The notes beneath the pieces were generated by a model. That model saw only the letters and a list, made by a program, of their open reading frames with translations. It was not told where the DNA came from and ran no database searches. Shown here piece by piece: positions 44,764-55,788 of a DNA stretch of 64,000 bases. Source of the stretch: Cordylochernes scorpioides (Eukaryota > Arthropoda > Arachnida > Pseudoscorpiones > Chernetidae); NCBI GenBank assembly GCA_030710605.1, contig CP092870.1:17336684-17400683 (forward strand). Reading direction: 5' to 3'. The position numbers were made by a program, and so were the translations under genes. Numbering within the stretch: the first letter of the stretch is position 1; each line of letters begins with the position of its first letter.

Positions 44764-46084
44764 TGCAAGTAACAAATAGTTATAATTATTAAGATTTTGT
44801 AAATGTATGAGGCGTTATCAAATGATAGCAACATTGATATCATTAACAAATGCTATTTTTAACCAAACATACCAATATTTTGAAGATTTGGAAGAGAAAA
44901 TTGCAAATAAATTATATCAATAAAATCTGATTATTGCTGCTTGAAGAAATATTCAAGAGGAATAGCCACAAGCGATATTTTATAAAACAACGTAATTTTT
45001 AATATTTTTTATTTAATATCTTATACTTCTGATTTTTATTATAGTAGCAATTTTTAATTTTATTCTAAAACCCATTGTTTTTATATTCAAATGTATCTAT
45101 TTATTCTTAACATATTCCATTCAACTCTTTTGTTTGATTTAATTATTAATTCGTCTGTCCAACTTATATTTATAACAAACATTTGAGTGTTCCACACACA
45201 ATTGAACGTGTTTATATTACATTCAGCTTTTTAATATATGATTTCTATTCCCCAATTTGATTATTTTTCAACTTTTCAATAAACAAGTGAATATTGAATG
45301 ATATATAAATATATTTACGCGCTATAATCTTATAATTGAGGGATCCATTAAAGTGTCATAATTCAATACATATTTAATGACCATGATACAATATATTAAG
45401 GTTGAAAACAGCATCATATTATCTGAATATACTATGCAACCTTTTAAAACTATTCAAGTGTACAAGCAAATTAAACTTAGATTTATATCTTGGAATTTTC
45501 ATGGAGCTATGAAGTGCATTTCTATCTCTCTCCACTTCTCTTCGAAACTCGAGGTCATGCTTTGTCACTAAGTACACTGACGCCTGATTCTTAATTTTCA
45601 TTATTCAATTTGTCCAATGCATATGGAAAGAGCTGGATATTTATCATAGCTGTAAGATATTTCTTTAAAACCTGACATTACATTTATAAATTTTGTTAAT
45701 AAATGATGCGCTTCAATTGACTGGGCAGTTCAAAATAATGGTATAGCATTGTCATCAGCAATTATTCAATAAAGGCAAACATCCTTCTCAGCTTCTTAAC
45801 GCATATTCAGTTGTTCAAACTTACCTCATAGATTCCTCCTGTTGGTGGTATTTCAACCCCCGAGCTTCCCATTGTGAACAGACCTTTCGTTCTTCGTGAT
45901 TTTATTTTTAAGAGTTCTTCATACAGTAATACAGTTATATAAAATTGAATAGTTTTACGATCGGCATGCTTCTTCGACAGCACTCCTCCTGAATCAGGAA
46001 ACTGCATGCAATGAATCCATTCTGTGTATATTCACAAATTTTTATTTTTACCACGCTAAATATTCTAAATGTATACTTTATATA
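44764..46084. other. No gene seen
   Basis: AT-rich. Short frames at 45377-45601 and 45807-46007 lack motifs. Confidence 0.5.
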
Positions 46085-46330
46085 TATCTTCAATTAAAAA
46101 GGCATATATTGGATCAAAATATAATTTATTTGCCAATATTTCAGTTGTTTGAACCTTTTTCAAGGTATTACAACTTATTTATGTCAACTTGTTTATGTAT
46201 TAATACCCTGAAAAAGGTTGGCGTTCAGCCAACTGAAATATTGGTGAATAAATTATACTTTTATCTAATATAGCCTTTTTATTGAATATCTATTTATGGA
46301 TTGCTCTATTTTCAGAACACTTTATATATA
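46085..46330. repeat. Family HH-B head-to-head inverted dimer
   Basis: The left arm (46095-46185, minus) is damaged at the hairpin. The right arm (plus) has the hammerhead-like segment at 46203-46245 with GTTGGC-GTTCA-GCCAAC and GAAATATTGGT. The outer tail TATTTATGGATTGCTCTATT matches the tail after the dimer at 22.1 kb, so the family is longer than the shared core. Confidence 0.75.
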
Positions 46331-46789
46331 TATTTATATTCATAAATTTGTAAAATATTTTTAAAAAAAGATGAATTTTCAAACTACTCGTATTTTGCAA
46401 TGTGTTTATTTTTATTCATTATCCGACAATCTTTCTTTTTTCAAGCGAGCCATATTTATCGAATATATATTTACAGAATTATAAAATCTAGCTATTCAAA
46501 TCTTTCGAGCTGAAAACAAATATAATGCTGATTGGTGTTGTGAAAGAGCTTCGAATAATAGATAAATGTTAATTAAGAATATCCTACATATTAATGAACA
46601 TAAAGGGGAACTGTGCTGTGAATTTGTCATCCTCATCATGTTATATTCTTGATATAAAGGAATATCTATAGAGTTAATTACGTAGGTATGTTGCTATACT
46701 GGCAGAAAATCCAGATGGAATCAATGGCCGTATTTCCAATATATGTTGATGAATCAAATAGAGAGTATATATTATACATTATATATATA
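46331..46789. other. No gene seen
   Basis: AT-rich; a TA-rich tract at about 46775-46792. Confidence 0.5.
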
Positions 46790-47147
46790 TATTAGAATAA
46801 ATTAGATATGCTAGAGAATTATTTGCTGGTTCTTTTCAGTACTAAATGGTATTGGTAATGCAGTCGTGGTTAAAATCTTGAAAATATAAATAAAAACAGT
46901 TTAGATCATTATTGCTTTAATTCAGCTTATGAAAAAAAAATTAAGAAAAATATTGCCTGATTTAAGGCTTAAGAATAAAGAATAAAGAAAACAAAATATT
47001 ATTTACATAATTACATAAGGTTTGAGCCGGTCATCGAGAAACAACAACAATCATTTTTTTATCGTGAAAACGGCGACCTCTGGTGGTCGTCTTAACAGAG
47101 TCTTTAATCTATGAATTATAATTTTAAAATAATATTTTTATGCAACA
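46790..47147 (-). repeat. Old LTR related to the 48.1-kb element's LTR
   Basis: Minus-strand LTR-like sequence starting TGTTGCATAAAAATATTATT at 47147. It is collinear with the LTR at 48141-48610: CCAGAGGTCGCCG, TGTTGTTGTTTCTCGATGAC, ATTATGTAAATAATATTTTG and AAGATTTTAACCACGACTGC blocks. Diverged. The border at the left is uncertain. Confidence 0.7.
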
Positions 47148-47674
47148 TTTATATATTTATCTAGCGTTTGTTTATTTATTCTGGCTTCTATATATGTACT
47201 GATTAATAACCTAGACATAATTCCAAATATATGGTTTTCTTTTTCTGTTGGAGATTCTGATGGGCTTTGTGATGGGATTTCTCAGAATAATTCCACTAGG
47301 GGCTGAAATATAAATATCTTATATTTTTTTATAATCCTAGAGTTGTATATTTTCATATTAAAACTGAAATATAATATATGTAGTAGTGGGATAGAAATTC
47401 AGTCAGTTTCTGCTGTGTGGATATTGGAATTGTTTCGGGTGAATGATGGCCGTTATTGAGATGTTCTGAGATTTATTCACTTGTTTCTCTGTTCTACGTA
47501 TAGCCTTAAACACGGTGAATAACGACTGTAGTATAATTCACCCCTGGGTTAGTTGTATGATATGGAAGCGGAAGGAGATGTACGAAAGTTCGAAAGTATC
47601 ATTCTGATATGCTAGGATGAGGGTGTCTAAATATATATTACAATACTCCTTTTCATTGCTTTCTCACAATAACC

Positions 47675-47902
47675 TTAATTAAATGTACTTCTTTCTTTTC
47701 TGCGGTCATACTCATCTATTAATTTTCCTTTAACATAGTTTAAAGTTATTTCTGGCCTAGCTTCTAGAGCTGTAATCAACGATTCATATTCTTCTGGTAA
47801 TCCACACAGCAATATAGCAACTATGTGATTATCTCTAATTTCCTCACAAAGATCTGTAAGTTTTTCAACAATTTCCATTGTATCTTTAATAAAGTCTTGC
47901 AT
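47675..47902 (-). pseudogene. Copia-type gag fragment
   Basis: A 75-residue frame: DTMEIVEKLTDLCEEIRDNH, then LLCGLPEEYESLITALEARP and LNYVKGKLIDEYDRRKE. The LL.GLPxEYxxxxxALE...T...V...LL.E..R pattern is that of Copia gag (UBN2/gag-pre region). No other Copia domain is visible around it. Confidence 0.75.
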
Positions 47903-48110
47903 GGTTGAGTTTGAAAAAAATACTCCATTTGTTTTGTTAATTTTCTTTATTTTTTATTTGTAAAAATATTTTGTTGTAGTTTTTAAGTATATCAAAAATA
48001 GGGTTTTATTTATCTGATCTAATAACCTATGTACAAGTTACTTTAAATTTATGATTTCAATTGCCATCTATCGATAAAATTTATTTGTTACTTTACTGCA
48101 TCCCCGGAAT

Positions 48111-48116
<6 letters not shown>

Positions 48117-48140
<24 letters not shown>
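48117..48140. repeat. (TA)n at the left edge of the LTR element
   Basis: Pure TA repeat up to the first base of the LTR; TA repeat also follows the right LTR (50706-50722). It is the probable target site. Confidence 0.85.
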
Positions 48141-48144
<4 letters not shown>

Positions 48145-48610
48145 ACATAAAGATTTTATTTAGGAAATGTTATATTAAAATCATTTATTTAAAATGTTAT
48201 AATGAAATATTTTATTTAAAAATGTTATATGTTAAATGTTATTTTATTTAAAGTTATAATTTCATAGATATAAATACTCTGTTTTAATCGACCGCCAGAG
48301 GTCACGCTTCTACTATATAAACTGATTGTTGTTCTTCCTCGCTGGCCGACCCAAAGTTTTTGTAATTATGTAAATAATCTTTTGTTTTATTTATTTATAC
48401 GCCTTAAGACAGGCATTACTTTTATCAAATTGTTTTATATATATTCCATGGGTTCACAATTAAAACAATATCTGATCAAGACTATTTTTATTATTTTACT
48501 TACAAGATTTTAACCACGACTGCACCACCATAGCTTAGTCCTCAAGATAACCAAAATCAAGATGATCCAATATCAAGCAGAAACTCAAAAATCTTTTTTT
48601 ATATATAATA
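48141..48610 (+). repeat. 5' LTR of the coding-free element
   Basis: 470 bases, identical by eye to 50236-50705. Contains CTACTATATAAACTG (TATA-like) and CCACGACTGC at 48514-48523. Confidence 0.9.
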
Positions 48611-48680
48611 TAAGTCGACAGGATTACCTGTGTGTTCAGTATGCCAAGGGCAAAATTTTTCAAACTCAAATATGCAAATC

Positions 48681-48770
48681 TTCTAACCAAAAATAACTTT
48701 TTTCAATCAAAAATAGCTCATTTCAATCAAAAATAACTCATTTTAAACCAAAAATAACCTACTATAAAAA
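48681..48770 (+). repeat. Short tandem repeat inside the element
   Basis: Four imperfect ~21-base units of the type TTCAATCAAAAATAACTCAT. Confidence 0.8.
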
Positions 48771-49865
48771 AAAAGACATAGCTCCAATTCAAGAAAACAT
48801 ATTCTCCACAAGCAAACAGCCATATTCGAAAATCGACTCCACCCATCCACTGCAACACCAGTCACCTCCATCTACAGCCAACTCCAGCCAGCATCATCCT
48901 TTTCAAGGTACTTTGTATCAACCATTTTTCGCAGTTTATTTTAACTTTTCAATCCTCACTCATGTTTACAATAGTTTACAATCGTTTATTTGCTTATAGT
49001 TACATATATTCCTTTTATGTCATTCTTAAAGATTTTTTCCATTTAAATAGTGCCACTACTTTGAATCATTTTTAAATTCCATATTTTCTTCAAATAATTA
49101 GTTCTATATCTTTCCTAAATATATTTCCCATTCCATATGCCCTTTAAACATTTGCATTTAAGTTAAACCTTTTCACCATATCATTTTTTTTTATAATTCT
49201 ATATGTAAAACAGTCGGCTGGGAGGACAACAACAACAAATTAATATATTTCTCACATTCAATTTCTTTATTAAAAATTAGCTAAACTTTAATGTTTTTTC
49301 ATATTTTTCAATTTTATTTTTCAATATGTTCAAAATTCCCTAACTTTTGATATGTTATTTTCTTATTTAATCATGTATCAAAATATGTTTTACAAAAAAT
49401 TTGCATTTTTACCCCTTTTAAATGCCATAATTTTGTTTCTCATTTCGCCTTACAAATATGTAAATTTACCGTGGTAAACATATGTAAATTTCAACTTTTG
49501 TTTTGTTCACCTTGAATCTTTTTTTTCAAATGACCATTCTCAATTCTTGCCATTAATTCATTTATCTTTAACATTATAATCATTTATCTTTATGTTCATT
49601 CCTTGTTTTCACATTTGCTTTTTGTACATAAACTTTTGTCTCAACTTATTGCCTTTTCTCATAAATGCCTTTTTCTTATAATCATCAAATGTTTTTAGCA
49701 TTTCCATATATCTTTGCCAATTATTTTTTTATATTGTTTTCTATGCTTTTCTTCTTTATTTTTCATTCACATACTTTTGCAATTATTTTGTTTTTAATGT
49801 TATCTTTTCTTTAAATTTTCCTTCCTCATTTTTGATGTTATATATGTGCATTTTTTCTTGCTCTT

Positions 49866-50131
49866 TCCAATCTGTTGGTTAATAACAAACCAATATGATT
49901 AGGGAATATCACATTTTTACTCTTCACCATATTTTTGTTATCATCATTCACACTTGTAATTTCCAATCTATTGGTTAACAATAAACCAATATGATTATGG
50001 ATTATCACATTTTTATTTTCACTTGCTCCCAATTGTTTTGTTATTATTCACATTTTTATCATTTATATAATTTTGTACTTTCCTGTCTATTGGTTACCAT
50101 ACAAAAACCAATATGATAAGTGAATATCATC
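49866..50131 (+). repeat. Three ~105-base spaced repeats with ATTGGTT/AACCAAT hairpins
   Basis: Each unit carries TATTGGTTAACAATAAACCA-like sequence followed by ATATGATTA..GAATATCA, near 49866, 49960 and 50075. The inverted ATTGGTT/AACCAAT can form a small hairpin. Confidence 0.75.
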
Positions 50132-50235
50132 TCTCATCTTTTCTTTCTATCAATATTTTACCTTCTTTTTTTAAAGCTATATTTTCATTACTTTACTCTT
50201 AATCTACCCATATTATTTTCTTCACAGGGGGGAAA

Positions 50236-50705
50236 TGTTACATAAAGATTTTATTTAGGAAATGTTATATTAAAATCATTTATTTAAAATGTTATAATGA
50301 AATATTTTATTTAAAAATGTTATATGTTAAATGTTATTTTATTTAAAGTTATAATTTCATAGATATAAATACTCTGTTTTAATCGACCGCCAGAGGTCAC
50401 GCTTCTACTATATAAACTGATTGTTGTTCTTCCTCGCTGGCCGACCCAAAGTTTTTGTAATTATGTAAATAATCTTTTGTTTTATTTATTTATACGCCTT
50501 AAGACAGGCATTACTTTTATCAAATTGTTTTATATATATTCCATGGGTTCACAATTAAAACAATATCTGATCAAGACTATTTTTATTATTTTACTTACAA
50601 GATTTTAACCACGACTGCACCACCATAGCTTAGTCCTCAAGATAACCAAAATCAAGATGATCCAATATCAAGCAGAAACTCAAAAATCTTTTTTTATATA
50701 TAATA
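50236..50705 (+). repeat. 3' LTR of the coding-free element
   Basis: Partner of 48141-48610. Preceded by the polypurine tract and followed by TATATATA. Confidence 0.9.
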
Positions 50706-50739
50706 TATATATATATATATATACAATATTAAAAGAAAA

Positions 50740-51400
50740 TGTATTAAGAAATCTTCGAAATAAATATAGATTCCCTTCCGTATTTGAAAACCTATGCAAT
50801 CCCACTTTCCAATTTTCGTAGCATTTTTTATAGTAATATTTCAAGCCTCTCAGGAATTTCAACGATTTTTCTATTTTTGGTTTCTCGTATGTCTCGAATC
50901 GCCGCCTTTTAAGAAGCATTTTGATTTTACTGTATAAGCTATTTGAGGCAAGTCCTGGTACGTATGGGGCCTTAGGAAGCATAGGACCATTGTTATTGGT
51001 TAAGAATCAAATTTGAAACAGCCGCGTGAGAACTGGTGTTGGTTGGCAACCCAAAACTTGCAAAACTTCCTTTCTAATTGCAGATTGTTGTAAATAATGG
51101 AATGAAAAAATCCGAAATCGTAAGACCTGTTATCCCAAAAGGTTCTTAAATATCAAATTTTTATTTTCGGTAATTTAGTTTATTTTTTTTCTTTTTTTTT
51201 TCTATAGGTCTTCGGACTCTTGGATAATCTTGAATTTAACTCTGTGCATGTATCCACTTATAAAATGGCTATACCATTTATAGACTGTGGATTTATTTAG
51301 GCATGTCTCGCCTAATGCGTTTCTAAGCGTTAGCAATGTTTCTATAACTGAAATTTCATTTTTTATATAGAAACGAATGCATATTCGTTGTCTAAAAAAA
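50740..51400 (-). pseudogene. Broken mariner transposase
   Basis: The N-terminal part (to about 51202): QRICIRFYIKNEISVIETLL and ALGETCLNKSTVYKWYSHFI, the Mos1-type HTH. The C-terminal part (about 50750-50982): KIKMLLKRRRFETYEKPKIE, then KKCYENWKVGLHRFSNTEGN. The middle, with the first two catalytic Asp residues, is missing or unreadable, and the SPDLAPxDFFLF block is changed to VPGLASNSLYS. Inactive. Confidence 0.75.
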
Positions 51401-51455
51401 TTAAGCATAAAAAATTGCCGATAACACGCTGTTAAAAAAGATATATATATATATA

Positions 51456-51750
51456 TGTCGTAAAAAAAGATGTGTTTTAGGTACGTTACCAATTCATTCA
51501 TGCAGTCGTGGATTGAAGTGAAATGATAACTTTTTTATATCCAAAATTGTATTTATTTTAATGATTATATTTTAAGAACAAAAAGTTTGCATACATACAA
51601 TTTAATAAAAAAAATCTAAGTATATACAAAAAACATCTTGGGTTGTACTCCTTTTGTTAAGGATTTTAAAAAATTAACTCTGTGTTAATTCTATGATTAT
51701 TTAAATTATAATTATATTAATGAATAATAAAAATCATTTTTATTATGTCA
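51456..51750 (-). repeat. 3' LTR of the RT-less Gypsy element
   Basis: 295 bases, nearly identical to 55789-56085. Contains CCACGACTGC (minus strand) at 51502-51511. Confidence 0.9.
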
Positions 51751-51765
51751 TTTCTTCCCTCCAAG

Positions 51766-52933
51766 GATAAAAATTAGGGAGTAATTTTCAAAGTAAAAAA
51801 AAAGTATCATTATTATTTACATAGATTATCAATTAAGATGGAGGATACCAATTGAAACTATATCAATGATGCTCTTTATTTCTTCTACATATTCCTATTG
51901 GTACCTTTTTTCTTGACAGTAGCTGAAAATTATCCAATCTTATTTGAATTTATAGGTGTCTCCTTCCTATAATTCATAAGGGGATTTACCTCATGAATTG
52001 AGTAGGCCTTCTCAGGCTCTCAAGATTCAAAAGGTATTTTGCCACATGCCAAAAAATATATTTTTGAAAATCACAAATTTATTTCTCATAATGACGAGTG
52101 GTATCCAACATCTTGTTTCACATTTATTTGGTTTAATCAGAATAAAAACATAAAATAATGGGTTATTTACTTCCACATAATGAAAAATATTTACACATGA
52201 AGTTTTATTATTCACATCAAAAAAAAAAAAGAATGTTCGAATATGAAATGTTCCATATAAAATTTGTGAGGGAAAAATATATAGAATCATATGAGTGAAT
52301 TTCTCAACAAATAAAATCAAAATGTAAAATATTTACAACAACATTAATTAAAAGTGGTATGTTTTGCATCTATGGTCAAATATATATAATAGTCAATGAA
52401 TGAAAATAAAATATGTTTTTAAAATAAAATAAAATATTTGCATTTTTAGATTATATAATATTTCCCCCCTGTGAAAAAGATTTTAAAAAAGTTAAAATTT
52501 GAAAATAAAAATGGCTATTACAAAAATAATTAATTAAACGAAATCAAAATGTCTATAAAATAATTACAAATTAAACAATAAAAATCAATGTCTATATTTT
52601 TTCAAAATAAACAAAAGAAAGTTTGTTTATAAATAATTTATATAAATATGAAATTAAAATAAAACTATATATAAGAAATAATAATGATAGATTAATATAA
52701 AAATTTATATGAAGCCAAAAAAGGTATTTAAAATATGAATAATTATGTCGTTATGCCTGCTGTATTTCAAAATATTAAATGGCAGTAGAAATGTTTATTT
52801 TTACACAAATATAATTTAAAATGAGTTTTTCCTAAAATATAAACATTTAAATGCATGTAAATAATATATAAAAGTATTTTTCAATAAAATGGATGAGTAA
52901 TTAAATGATTATAAAGAGATATTTGAAGTGACA
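51766..52933 (-). other. 3' untranslated region of the RT-less Gypsy element
   Basis: Noncoding, very AT-rich, between the integrase stop and the polypurine tract. Unusually long for a Gypsy element. I see no second gene. Confidence 0.6.
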
Positions 52934-54514
52934 TTAAGTTATGTGTGTAGGCAAAATAATTGGGGTTGATATTTGTTCTCCATTGTCCATATCCAAAATA
53001 TGGCCTTTCTGTAAAAAACATGGTTTATCATCAATATCTATTAACTTTGTGTTAGAAATTTGGTTTACTATTAAGTCATTTTCTAAATTAGTGCTATTTT
53101 GAAGTAAAAAATCTGATTCTGGGTAAAATAATTTAAGTTTATTTGAGTGTATAATTTCTGTTTGTTTTCTTTGAGGTAAATTGGGTTTATTTATTTCATA
53201 TGTGACTGGAGAAAGTTGTTTTAAAATTTTAAATGGGCCTATATATCTTTGTGTTAATTTACCAGTGTTTGGATAAATAAAGGTTTTCACTAATACCTGA
53301 TCTCCTTCTTTAAAAATGGGTTCTGGGTGTTTAATATCATAAAGCTGTTTGCTGTGTTCATGAGATTTTATGGTTCTTTCAATGGTTAATTTTCTTGCTT
53401 TTTCTATTGGTGTATGTGTTTCTGTGTCATGTTCTATATACTGTGGTTGTATTCCATAGTATAAGAACCTAGGTGTAAAGCCTGTTATAGTATGTACTGT
53501 ATCATTATAACTTTCAGTAATATTAGGAATATATTTTTTCCAAGGGATCTTTAAATTATGATTATATTCACATCTTAACCTATTTATGATAGTGGAATTT
53601 AATCCTTCTACTTTTGCATTTGTTTCTGGGTGATGGGCACTGGTGAGTAGATGCTTAACATTATTTTTTCCTAAAAATTGTTTAAATTTATTGCTAAGAA
53701 AAGCTGCATTTCTGTCAGTTATTAATATTTCAGGTTTGTTAATTTGGAATAAATTTTTTAAACAAGTTATATATGAATCAGTGGATACAGATTTTGTAGG
53801 AAAGGTCCAAAGGAATCTACTGTGATGATCTACTATCATATGGATACTGTGTTTGGTTGTCCCATAATTATGTAAGCCTCCCATTGTGTCTAAAGAAAAA
53901 ATATGATTTGGGTGTGTAGCTATTGGCATCTGTTGTAGTGGTCCATAAACAAAATGAGCTATGGGGTATCTGCTGAGAAAATCAGCTTCTTTATTTTCCT
54001 TAATTAATTTAATTAAATCAGATTTTTCATATGGTGAAAGTTTTTCATCAAATTCTACACTATTAAAATTTCTAAAATCATTTTCATTAGGAGGAATAAT
54101 AGATTTAAATAAAGGAATTACATTATGATGTGTATAATTATTATTATTAGGGTTATGGTAATTAACATTAAGAATTCTACCAAATTGAGTAATTGTAAAA
54201 CTTTGAAAATCAATGTCTAATTTAAATAATCTTATATGGTGTAAAGAAAGCAATACATATGGCAAATTAATATCAGAGGAATAAAAATCAATATCTCTAG
54301 TAATAAATCCTATAGTTGTATTAACATTAATTTTTGAATTTATATTTAGCATACCGGATGTCTGTTTAATAAGAGGTAAATTATTAAAAACAACATAGTT
54401 TGGTTGAATCTTATCTATCATATGGTGAGGAATTATAGAGAAGGTACAGCCAGTATCCATGAGAGCTACAATACTGTTATTATTCACATTTAGATTTATA
54501 TACAGACCTTGGCG
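52934..54514 (-). CDS. Protease-integrase polyprotein with RT/RNase H deleted
   Basis: 517 residues from the first usable start at 54487, in the same frame as gag and separated from it by a single TGA at 54515-54517. The aspartic protease is VALMDTGCTFSIIPHHMI at the start. Near residue 150-170 the text SPYEKSDLIKLIKENKE, which normally leads into RT, is followed directly by ADFLSRYPI, the end of RNase H, and then by FVYGPLQQMPIATHPNHIFS, the start of the integrase core; the HHCC finger is missing. Integrase catalytic residues are in SLDTMGG, ITDRNAAF and NAKVEGLN (35 residues between the last two). A GPY/F-type module (YIGPFKILKQLSPVTYEI) is near the C-terminus. Confidence 0.9.
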   Translation of the reverse strand, partial: RQGLYINLNVNNNSIVALMDTGCTFSIIPHHMIDKIQPNYVVFNNLPLIKQTSGMLNINSKINVNTTIGFITRDIDFYSSDINLPYVLLSLHHIRLFKLDIDFQSFTITQFGRILNVNYHNPNNNNYTHHNVIPLFKSIIPPNENDFRNFNSVEFDEKLSPYEKSDLIKLIKENKEADFLSRYPIAHFVYGPLQQMPIATHPNHIFSLDTMGGLHNYGTTKHSIHMIVDHHSRFLWTFPTKSVSTDSYITCLKNLFQINKPEILITDRNAAFLSNKFKQFLGKNNVKHLLTSAHHPETNAKVEGLNSTIINRLRCEYNHNLKIPWKKYIPNITESYNDTVHTITGFTPRFLYYGIQPQYIEHDTETHTPIEKARKLTIERTIKSHEHSKQLYDIKHPEPIFKEGDQVLVKTFIYPNTGKLTQRYIGPFKILKQLSPVTYEINKPNLPQRKQTEIIHSNKLKLFYPESDFLLQNSTNLENDLIVNQISNTKLIDIDDKPCFLQKGHILDMDNGEQISTPIILPTHIT

Positions 54515-55667
54515 TCAGGAGTGTTGAAGGGGAGCTGGTCGGCATTCGCTCGAAGGGGCTGCTGTCTGCGTCAAGGTATCCATGGATCGAGACGGCACGG
54601 ACATGAAGCTTGCAGCTGGGGAGGCTTGTACGGCCTTCTCCCGAAACCAGCACCTATTCTCAGGATGGAAGCGTCCGGCATGTCTCCGGTTCAGGCAAAT
54701 TCGGCAAGGACGTCTTTTAGAACTATAGTCCATAGGGCTTCTTCCTGGATGTCCCCATTGCTTTTGTTGTACTTCCATTCTTGGGGCTGTTTCCCTTTTA
54801 ATAGATGACTCCTCCACATTTGCATCTTTATTTGGCAAATTCTGCAAGCTTTTTGCGTGAATTTCTAGAAATTCCATTAAATCCTTACTTGAAGGCACAA
54901 CCCTTGGGTTGTTCTGCAATTCCCACTGTTTTCTTGTGGTTTTATCAAGCTTATCTTGTATGATCTTGACGAAAAACACATCAGATAAACTATCGATTTG
55001 GTAACCTAATACCTTCACTGTTCTTACTATCTCGTTGCAACTATCTAGAAGTTTAAACATTGACTTATGGTTGTCATCGGCTAACTTTGGTAATCTTAAT
55101 GCATTATCTATTTGGGTGAAAATCAGATCCTTTGGATTATCATATCTTGTTAATAAGGTTTGCCAAACCTCAACATAATTATCGGCTGTAATTGGAAATG
55201 CGTTGACTAGTCTTAGGGCTTCGCCTCTCAGTTGGCCTTTTAAATATTGTAACTTTTCAATATTAGGTATTTGTGAGTTAGAACCAACCGCAGAAAAAAA
55301 TAAATCCTTAAATGAAAGCCATGATTCTAATCTACCATCGAAAGTTGGCAATTCAAGTTTAGGCATTTTAACATGTAAATTTACCCCTTTCTCAGATGTT
55401 TCTTGCCCATTATGCCTTAAATCCAATTCACACTTTAATCTTATACACTTATCTATGCAATTTTCCACTTCGTCCTTCAAATCCTCATCCTCAAGTTGCT
55501 GCAAGAAAATATCACTCATTTTCATCAAATCATTATTTGCATACTCTAGTTTGCATTTCGTTGCATTTACATCTACCATAGACACAATGGATTCGATATT
55601 TTCTTCAATGCCTTTTATACTTTTTTTTTATCCTTTTTAATTTCTTAATTAAAGTTTCGACTTCCAT
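54515..55667 (-). CDS. Gag with DUF1759 domain and zinc knuckle
   Basis: The open stretch runs 54515-55585 (356 aa with a non-ATG start). The likely real start is the ATG at 55665-55667 (MEVETLIKKLKRIKK), joined through a one-base shift in an A9 run near 55621-55629. DUF1759 core: MPKLELPTFDGRLESWLSFK, LQYLKGQLRGEALRLVNAFP, ADNYVEVWQTLLTRYDNPKD. A zinc knuckle follows: CRICLNRRHAGRFHPENRCW. DUF1759 gag is usual in BEL/Pao, while the pol part here is Gypsy-like. The stop codon is TGA and is followed in frame by protease. Confidence 0.85.
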
Positions 55668-55765
55668 AATTGCTATTCTTTTATCTATATCTTTTCCCAA
55701 ATATCTTAGTTGCAATATATGGCTTTGAAATCTATTGGAATTCTTCTCGCACAGGGTTAAAATAC

Positions 55766-55777
55766 ATCCTGTCGACT
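55766..55777 (-). other. Candidate primer-binding segment of the RT-less Gypsy element
   Basis: AGTCGACAGGAT on the minus strand, 12 bases inside the 5' LTR edge. The same word follows the 5' LTR of the coding-free element at 48613. No TGG start, so it is not a standard site. Confidence 0.4.
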
Positions 55778-55788
55778 ATTAATAAAGG

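Larger units (their letters stand above)
48141..50705 (+). mobile_element. Young, coding-free LTR element (LARD/TRIM-like)
   Basis: Two 470-base LTRs (48141-48610 and 50236-50705), identical by eye, flank 1.6 kb with no coding frame. The LTRs start TGTTACATAAAG. A polypurine tract CAGGGGGGAAA lies at 50225-50235 directly before the right LTR, giving plus orientation. A candidate primer site AGTCGACAGGATT lies at 48613-48625. It must be mobilised by proteins of another element. Identical LTRs imply recent insertion. Confidence 0.9.
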
